Source of the DNA: Siphonodentalium dalli
Lineage: Eukaryota > Mollusca > Scaphopoda > Gadilida > Siphonodentaliidae
Length of the DNA: 64,000 bases
Direction of reading: 5' to 3'
NCBI GenBank assembly: GCA_032622095.1
Contig: CP136065.1
Span: forward strand, 205,076,151 to 205,140,150
In this document: in pieces, positions 56,173 through 64,000 of the stretch
Numbering within the stretch: the first letter of the stretch is position 1
How the letters are laid out: the number at the start of each line of letters is the position of its first letter
Notes under the pieces: model-generated
What the model was told of the DNA's origin: nothing
Databases searched by the model: none
Seen by the model: the letters and a program-made list of their open reading frames with translations, nothing else
Position numbers and translations under genes: made by a program

Positions 56173-59097
56173 CAGGTTTATAGTGACATTATACTTACAC
56201 ACTATTGCGTTCATAGTGCGCACAGTTGTATCTCGACTGAAGCCAATAAACACATGAATGCATGGCTTTCGTATTTATGTACATTTCCAAGAAAGGTACA
56301 AGTACGTCGGGTCCCACGAGTGACATGTGTCAAGGTCAAATGAGTTGGTAATAGAAGCCGTCAGTGACCTGTGGATAATAGTCATCAATGACAATTATTA
56401 GAGTTTCTGTGCGGTTTACGTTCACGTTTACGTCCAGTCAGATGATATCGATCGTAGAATGGATGCTTTGATGTTCCACACACCAAACAGTAAACACTGT
56501 ACTCTTCTGATGCTCCACATATCAAACACTGTACTCTTCGTATTCCGTTGACGTTGCACACGACTGGGGTGACAATGTTTTTCTTTCGCCTCTTGTCACG
56601 CAACCTGACCCAGGAGTTTTATTACGCCCTATAAGTATATGGTGTATTCTGTTAGTGTGTTTTTGTTTTGGCATGGCAATGGAGCTGTGGGGAAAATAGG
56701 ATTAAATGCGTACTCGCCGTGTGCTCCACTCAGTGAATACAGTGATCACCCAATTTGTGCAGATCAATGCATATGATAAGTGCTAATGCAATTAGCGATT
56801 TGAAGTCAGATAAAATTATAATAAAGAAGTTTTCATTAGCAGCAACGAACAGGGCAGAATACTCTGTCTAAATATCCACCCATTTGACCCTGAAAATATG
56901 GGTTGTCAACAAACACATGAATATGCACAAAATATTTTCTTCACACCCACAGGTTCTAACGAATGACAATCTTAATCCGAAACTAGCAGACCCTTTTCGC
57001 AAAGGATTATCTGTTGCTGGTGTTCTTCTCTAGATCTTCTCCGATTTTCTCTCTTAATATATAGAACACATACAGATTCGCTTCCACTTTAAATTGTATA
57101 AAAACACAAGATAGAACAATCACATTCGCAGTCAACACATATTTTATTCGAATAATTGTTACCAGCGCTCGAGATCATCAAATGTGTACCATTCAAGTGA
57201 TTCAGACCTTTGAATACAAATTTTAGTTGCAAATTAGCAAAGTATAATCTGTGTCAAGCTACACGGTTAACAGAGAAATAACTTTATCTGCATCAAATAT
57301 TCTATCACTGAGAGATATACATTAGTCAGCAGCATTAAGGGTGATGACTAAACAGTTTCAGTTGTCAATACATTATTTAAAAAGCATCTATACATATCCT
57401 GGAAAAAAGGGAGTGGATACGAAATTTGTCGAAGGAAACATTTTTTTTTTGCGCGTAGGGGATGGTGGGTCCTTGGTCGGGTGTTTTTTTGTTATGTTCA
57501 GCTCTGTGTACGGTATTTTATATTTTGCAGACCCTCCCCCCCCCCCTCACCGGCCGACCGGTTTGCTTTAGACAAAATTCTATGTATAAGTCATGGAGTC
57601 CTCGTCAAACCTACGGAAAAAAATAGAGAAGTGACAGTCGCTATATATAAAGATATATTTATACGCACATCCTCAGTCTATATACCATTCTAATTTATGG
57701 CAATAGACGGGTCGCAGAGCTGCAATGATTAGAGCAAATATTATCTCCCTGATCTACACCATTCAGCGCCCCCTGGGAGTCATTTGGTGTCAAATTTTCA
57801 TACCGTGTATCAATCACTTAGCTCACGTATTCTGCCGAGAATCTCACAACCTTATTGAATCGTCATTTAGTGATTGATGTCCCCGGCGGAATTCCATTTC
57901 GAGCTCTCCCATATTTGCAAGACGTTTGCCATTGATATTAGGTGGGACCATTCAATGGAGCAATAAAATCTTTACCACCTAATTACCAGCAAATTCCAGG
58001 GAGCGTTGAACGGTGGAGATCAGGGGGTTCGTTTTGCATATATACATAATTATCTTTATATATATATAGCGATTCCTGTATACTTATCTTTAGTTTCCGT
58101 ACAGTTTCGACGATATATAGGAATGGAACAAATATATTTTTTTCTGAAGCAAACGGGTTCGCGAGATTTTTTATCGTTACTATTTTGATTTAAACATATT
58201 TATTTTCATGTATAATGAATGTACTAATACATAAATAAAAGGGATTGAATGGCAAGTTCTGGAAACTTAGGTGGACCTCCGCTCCCTACAACAAATATAA
58301 ATTCAAACACAAATGAACAGAGTAATATTTATAAACAGGTTTTGGTATGATGGGCATGAGATGTCAAATGTGTATAATAATTCGAACTTGGTTAAGTATG
58401 ATTTTCGTAAAAGAACCGAAGAACGATGACGGGTTTTTTTTAATACATATTATAGTTACTATACCCATACGTCTTTCGATTCGGCCATGCCAGTTCAATT
58501 TATGGCTGTTTATGTGGGTTTTTTTTATCGCTTCGCATACTTCCGGTATCTCAGCCAGTGGTGGCCACAGGAATTCTAAGAACGCGAATGAAACAGGGAC
58601 TGAAATATATATATAGAGTGGGTGGTCAGCAAACGCAATTCATCTCTCTCTCTCCCCCTCTTGTATCACTGTAACACATGCCCTCAGTTATATCATGGTG
58701 ATTTTAACAATTTATACGATCGATATAAACCTTTCTGATATTGAGTCTGGTCGGATAACTGCGTTGGACGTTTTCAGACAGAGAAGACTAACCCAGACAA
58801 TCTTAACGAAACGCGGAAATTGAACGGACGAGATCAATTTATGTGAACTGGGTCCCCACATACCAATGATGTAGACCGCGTGACCATAGTATGCAAATCA
58901 TATCACGATATGTACACATGATAGCGACAGGTAGTTGTCTGATTTCCGGGTGAAATTATAACCCGATCGCTTGTCCGTCAAGTATTTTTTTCGGCACAAC
59001 AAAACAGACCATGTAAGGAATATGAACTGCATGCTGACAGAAAAGTTGAAGTCAATTCCGTATAGATCGTGCAGCTCGTTGTATGAGGAATTATCGC
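56173..59097. other. unannotated stretch
   Basis: About 2.9 kb without a recognised feature. The part at 57700-58010 has more even base composition and no long repeats, but no open frame of interest; a conserved non-coding element cannot be excluded. A poly-C run lies near 57540, and a CT-rich tract near 58645. Confidence 0.4.
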
Positions 59098-59200
59098 TTC
59101 ATTCACATTAAGAATAATCGCGTCATTCACATGCAATTTCATTCATTCACATTCAGTCATATCACATTCATTCATTCACATTCATTCATTCAATCACATG
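59098..59200. repeat. CATT-rich microsatellite
   Basis: Irregular CATTCATTCA(CATT) repeats with CATTCACATTCA variants. Confidence 0.85.
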
Positions 59201-59739
59201 TGTTGGCACCGTCATTGAGACATATAGTATACGGATAAATTTAGGGTCACGTTAATGAACAGAACCCGGTTAGTACCATGGTTAATGCCATTTTTGTGGT
59301 AATATGTTCCTGACCGAAGTACAAAGCGCCCGAAGGGCGTGAACTGACACTATACAACAAAGTCAATAATATATATCACGGAAACAACACAATATGGCAC
59401 CAGACAATGGGACCAAAATTAAATTAAATTATCTTTATGAATAAAAAATCGACTTCTGTGTTCGGCGGAAGTCTCGTCTGCCGCCCATCACCTACCGACT
59501 TATTCATTTTTCTGTTGTCATTAATCGGTCACGGTTACACAGCTCCATTCCCTATCGAACATTTATTATACGGCCTAATTTATTGAAACATTTCATTTTT
59601 GCCAGTAATGCGAAGCTTGATGGAAATAAATGCCACAATTTGGAGATTTTCGATTTATTGACATTTTCAATCTGTTATCGGAGTCCCGCGGGCTTTTATC
59701 TTGTGGATCTCGACGTTGTCTCGACATTCTGACATCTCG

Positions 59740-59795
59740 CATGCATTCCCTTATCTATATGCGACAGATATAATCCGTCTCATACACCAGGGATG
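59740..59795. repeat. decayed relic of the foldback palindromic module
   Basis: GCATGCATTCCCTTATCTATATGCGA (shown in part: TGCATTCCCTTAT, TATATGCGA) resembles the TGCATTCTCTTATATATGCGAG half-arm of the foldback elements at 39762, 51773 and 63478. The other half is almost unrecognisable. Confidence 0.4.
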
Positions 59796-59861
59796 TAGCG
59801 ATGTGTGACACCCCCAACTTTGGTAAAATGTTCAACAATTAGAAAGTTCATGCCTGACACA

Positions 59862-60621
59862 TTAATTAGAAATTTCAGACAAAAATAGGTTGAAGTTGTT
59901 CTCATAGTTCGAACTAGTATTCAGTGTGAAATCTTTTTCTTCTTTTTTTTCAGCAAAGGTAAAATATTTTCCAAATTTAAGACCAAGTATTTGACTGAAA
60001 TGGCCATTGGCTGGAACATTACCAATCATATGGGGTGTTTGTGTTGGAAACTTCCAACAAATGGAAAGCTTGAGGTACCAGTTCGAAAATTTCAAAGCAA
60101 TGATGTGTGTAAATGGTAATTTCCCGAAGTTTCTGTCTTGCTCAAGTGGGAGGGCCCGAGGCGTGTTGTTGGAAATTCCAAGCTGGACACCTTCTAACCT
60201 AATGGAGACCCTCTGGCTATGTCCCTGTGTGTCCCACAGACATGAGTGTGATCTGAGATCTCCCCGCCGCAAGTGTATAGAAAGTGTCATATATAAAATT
60301 CTCTTCATTACACAGGGACACTTGACAGCGCATCGTTTAAAGGTACTCAATCCGACCAGACGGTCCCCATATCATCAAATTACAACAACAACAAAATTTC
60401 TTCAAACCGCGTTTTTGTTATCAGAATCGATTAATTACAACAAAATTATGCTGACCGATGTCAAAAATGGTATAAAATGTCCCAAAACGTGTTATTTATC
60501 AAAATGTTGTTCAACGTATGGCCGTAATATCACTTTAGCATCACGAAATTTTGTCATATTACCACTTGATTTTAAAGTTATCCATCTTTATTCGCAATTT
60601 GGTCCGAGACAATCGGTTTGA
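59862..60621. other. region open on both strands, unrecognised
   Basis: A 162-codon minus-strand frame (59862-60350) overlaps a 204-codon plus-strand frame (60007-60621). Neither shows a domain, signal peptide or membrane segment that I recognise. Overlap of two long frames suggests low stop density by chance, or a decayed element. I make no functional call. Confidence 0.2.
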
Positions 60622-61170
60622 CGACTCGTTTCTGGGCCACATACAATTAAACATCTCGAGAAATAACAATTTTCTAAAATCGATATCTGATCACTCTGAG
60701 CTTTGATGGGTGGGTTCCTCGGCTCGAATCAAATTTTTGTTCACCCCGAAGCCAAAGCAATAGTCATTTGGCAGCACTAATTCGGATTATGCATCTTTAA
60801 GACAGGTCCTACTAACAAACTATACACAGGAGAGTATGGGAATGTTTGTGTGGTTGGTTATTAAAGTCATTTTTGTTTTACTAACGACGTATGTGCATTC
60901 CTTTTGGCACCGTCATTGAGAAATCTTCGCCGTCTTCTTGGTATCTGTGAGTTTGAAGCCGCAATACCACATTCGCATGATGCGATTTGGTCCCCGACTA
61001 TATATGCTGTGTCCGGGGACTAAAACAAATAGTAGCTAGGGGACCTAAATTTCATCATGTGAATCCAATTGCATGGGGACTATATTATTTGATTAAAAAA
61101 ATTAGTCCAGCTATACTTATTTAGAATATGTCGAAGTACTAAAACCTGCGCTAAATGTAGAATACCACAG
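60622..61170. other. unannotated stretch
   Basis: No recognisable feature apart from a weak hairpin around GTCCCCGAC / GTCCGGGGAC near 60990-61020. Confidence 0.35.
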
Positions 61171-61226
61171 ACCAGTACCCAGCCGGTGGCAGAGTCAGAC
61201 CAGTACCCAGCCGGTGGCAGAGTCAG
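61171..61226. repeat. 28-bp perfect tandem duplication
   Basis: Two adjacent identical copies of ACCAGTACCCAGCCGGTGGC plus AGAGTCAG. The GC-rich unit differs from its AT-rich setting. Confidence 0.95.
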
Positions 61227-61574
61227 AAATAAAGTATGACTGACGTGCTTTGGTTGAAATTGCCAGTTCTACAAATATGAAAAAGTTATTTTATTTCCGT
61301 GATGTTTTCCTTTTTTTATGCTCATTTGTGGTCGAATTATTCCAAGAAATAATTAATCAGCTTATTATATGTTTCAACAATGCATATAATGACGATGGGT
61401 TATGATAGGATGTGTCGCGCTCTGTAAATGATACTTTGACGTTTGAAGACTATATATAGCCTGTGCGATATATACTTCGGTTTCCGGGGAATGGTCAAAA
61501 CTATACTCTCTGACACGTGATGCGCTTCGTCCAATCAAAAGACTATATGACACTCTGTGAAAACTACGTATACA

Positions 61575-61739
61575 TGTTATCGCTGAAGTGAATTGATCTG
61601 GGCGAAGTATCACGTCTCGTTGAAGAGGTCAGATCGCTGGATCAAACCAGCCGCCGCAGCCGTCGAGTTTGATCCAGCGATCTGACCTCTTCGACGAGAC
61701 GTGATGCGAAGCCCATATCAATTCATTGCAGCGATAACA
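61575..61739. other. 165-bp palindrome with a symmetric GAA/GAA loop
   Basis: Arms 61575-61647 and 61667-61739 pair in register (positions summing to 123314) around a 19-nt GC-rich loop. The inner 40 bp (CACGTCTCG...TGGATCAAAC) are nearly perfect. CGAAG occurs in the same orientation in both arms (61603-61607, 61707-61711), giving a 3x3 purine loop with G-A, A-A and A-G oppositions. Confidence 0.88.
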
Positions 61740-62167
61740 GGTTTATTACATGACATGATTTTTATTTAAAAAGCACAATTAATTATGAAATTAAACCACA
61801 CGTACGTAGGCCACTATATAGTAACAAGAATAAAGAAGGAACATTTTTTGTATAATAAATCGTCCGGCTTTTTTACGGACATGCGCAGTATGCGAGATAG
61901 AGAAGGTGGTATGACATCGGATCAAATTGTAGCTGATCCGATGGTCAGGAAATGATCGCTATACAATAGTGGTATTGGGAAAAGAAAAACGATAGTCATA
62001 TAATAATATGTTATATCACAAACTGTAGATGATTATTGTATGTTATAACTAATAAGTAGCTATCACTTCTGATATGGAAACTATATAATAGTTTATTAAG
62101 CAGCCAATTAATTTTTGTTAAAAAGAACTTGTTTGTTCTAAGTTCTATCACATACTATTTCCATAGC
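61740..62167. other. stretch with a small hairpin
   Basis: CATCGGATCA / TGATCCGATG (61915-61943) is a perfect 10-bp stem. Nothing else is recognised. Confidence 0.4.
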
Positions 62168-62300
62168 CAATGCTAATAGACTATACATAACATGCTATAG
62201 CATGTGAGAAGTATAATATAGGTAATAGACAATACATAACATACTAAAGTCTGTGAGAAGCATATATAGCCAATGGCAATAGACTATACATATATATATA
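62168..62300. repeat. tandem repeat, unit about 53 bp, 2.3 copies
   Basis: Units share AATAGACTATACATAACATG, a CTGTGAGAAG-type block and ATATAGCCAATGGC or a variant. The last unit runs into a TATA microsatellite. Confidence 0.7.
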
Positions 62301-62365
62301 TATATACTATAACTGTGAGCATAACCGACGCATGTCTTCTGTTTTCAAGTGAATATATATCAGTA

Positions 62366-63166
62366 AGGGTGGATACACACATGCATGTAATCTCTGTAAT
62401 TATCGTGTTTTTGGCGTTTACATGGATCATACAGACAATGTAATATGTGTCCACTGACAACCCAATCATTGCCGACGTGTTGACCGCACTGAGTTCAAGT
62501 TCCTATTAAGTCGGAATGTAGAGATGACAATATCTTGGACCGAGTCGACAGGCCTCTTAAAATAATTGTTCGTGTGATAACCCATATGGTGGACGTTTTA
62601 ATTAAATAATTACCAGTCCTCTCTTGATATTTATAGCAGTGGTGGATCAGGATTTTCCCCAACGCAGGGGCTATATATATATGATCCCCGACTTGGGACT
62701 ATATCCCGAAAGATACCAGGCGGTGGCGGCTAACTCTGAGCTATTTAAATAAAACATAGTATATCGTACTTTCTTGCCCAGATTATTCCGACCGATACAT
62801 TCAACTAAATCCTTTAGCGATTTGAAGCTTTCGAGACCCCACGCCAAAAAAGAATCATGGTCGAAAATGTTCTATATCAAGCAGTATATGCCAGACGTGT
62901 CGCTTCTTGTGTTCTTGCATTAATAAAATGCCAGATATCACACAGACTTGACAAATTTCCGCATCCGTAAGAAAAGACATGTTTTGGACTGGACTTAAAT
63001 GTCCTGATAGCAGACAGTTTGACTTCGCGTATCACTACTCACTTGTCTGGCCTGTTAACAATGAACCGCTCGCGCGCATGTGATTAATGTTATCAATGAT
63101 TGGTGTGGCCATGTCAATTACATGTAATTTACATACAGAAATTACATGCATGTGTGTATCCACCCT
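62366..63166. mobile_element. 801-bp inverted-repeat element
   Basis: Ends AGGGTGGATACACACATGCA and its complement (…TGTGTATCCACCCT, ending 63166) are inverted for 26 bp without mismatch, followed by CTCTGTAATT / ATTTCTGTA similarity. The interior encodes nothing recognised. A target duplication is not clear. Confidence 0.8.
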
Positions 63167-63477
63167 AAACTAGAAAGCTGAATGGTGACCACTGTATACA
63201 CGTACTTCTATATCCGTAAGCATGAAATGTGATCTATCTACGTATATAAATATTCCACATGGCTTTATCGTGTCCTTTGTGCTCACATAGCACGCATGTT
63301 GTGTAATTTTCCAGCAATAGCCTGTCTCATGAATTATAGAGCGAGATTCTGAGCAAAAACCCTGGTAATGTTGACATGTATTTCATAAATAATTAAGTTA
63401 ATTTACAGCAAATTTACAGCTCTCATATTGGATTGACGTTCAAATAAAATCGGATCGCACTATGAAGTCAGGATGTA

Positions 63478-63926
63478 TTAACCCTTTACCCAACAAAACG
63501 GCCTAAAACGCCCAAATAAAGCTTCAACAGCCTAAAATATCTTCGGTCTGTCTCAATAACACCATACAAATATGGATATCATTGGAACCGGTTCATTGAC
63601 CACATTGTGATGGTTACAGTTATGCCCTGTGCCAATGCATTCTCCTATATATGCGAGTCGACCATAGGTCGCCTCGCATATATAAGAGAATGCATTGGCC
63701 TAAACACTTTTTACCATTTGTTCTTACATTCTTTAACAATTTTATAATTTTTTCTTACATTTTTTAACAATTATTATAATTCTTTTCTGCATTCTTTGAC
63801 AATTTTATCATTTTTAATATGTGTTAAGCCAATGCACTCTCTTATATATGCGAGGCGACCTATGGTCGACTCGCATATATAAGAGAATGCATTGGCACAG
63901 GGCCGTTCTGTTGGGTAAAGGCTTAA
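63478..63926. mobile_element. TTAA-flanked foldback element with two palindromic modules
   Basis: TTAA lies at each end (63478-63481 and 63923-63926), and the inverted ends read CCCTTTACCCAACAAAACGG and its complement, suggesting a piggyBac-like non-autonomous element. Inside are two nearly perfect palindromes (about 63634-63702 and 63831-63897) of the same GCCAATGCATTCTC...GTCGACC type as at 39762-40180, in opposite orientations. Between them lie TTCTTACATT-type AT-rich repeats. Confidence 0.82.
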
Positions 63927-64000
63927 AGGGGACGTTCGGGTTGAAAGTCAAAGTAAATAGTGTGCGCTGTTGGAAAGATCATTAGAAAAGCCATATTATA

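Overview
The window looks like nuclear DNA of an animal, most probably a marine invertebrate such as a mollusc; that lineage is inferred from style only (AT-rich sequence, L1/Tx1-type LINE, many foldback elements, GCCGCCATCTTG motif clusters). There are no operons, ribosome binding sites, CRISPR arrays, or rRNA or tRNA genes that I can see. Nearly everything recognisable is repetitive: satellites, a LINE, LINE fragments and at least a dozen short inverted-repeat elements, several with target-site duplications (TSDs) still readable.

Layout. 0-10 kb: small hairpins and a 398-bp inverted-repeat element, then a 28-copy 83-bp satellite (3485-5809) and a 45-bp minisatellite (9495-10155). 10.4-10.6 kb: a CRE-type site and a convincing first coding exon for a signal peptide or signal anchor, ending in a strong splice donor. 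11.4-12.07 kb: a 100-bp satellite. 12.67-21.16 kb: a 1354-bp macrosatellite in which 451-bp units with terminal inverted repeats alternate with 903-bp spacers. 21.4-32.9 kb: two related LINE ORF2 C-terminal fragments, a 2.9-kb element with 306-bp inverted arms, and several foldback elements and palindromes. 33.7 kb: a probable terminal coding exon with a poly(A) signal, in a phase compatible with the 10.5-kb exon. 35-46 kb: palindromes, nested dispersed repeats, a GC-richer lysine-rich/acidic reading frame (41.3-42.2 kb) and a non-autonomous hAT element. 47.2-51.4 kb: a nearly intact LINE on the minus strand with poly(A) tail and 16-bp TSDs, broken by one homopolymer frameshift. 51.7-64 kb: more foldback elements, including a MULE-like element nested in an older repeat, and palindromes.

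Host genes are sparse: two plausible exons (10522-10600 and 33664-33905) that may belong to one gene with a repeat-filled intron of about 23 kb, plus two weaker exon candidates. The rest is a record of repeated, nested transposon insertion. The two most unusual patterns are (1) four independent long palindromes whose arms mismatch in register as tandem G-A mismatches, in three of them centred on the same short word in both arms, and (2) one palindromic module carried inside three foldback elements with unrelated outer ends. No complete host gene is visible, so functional statements about host genes are tentative.
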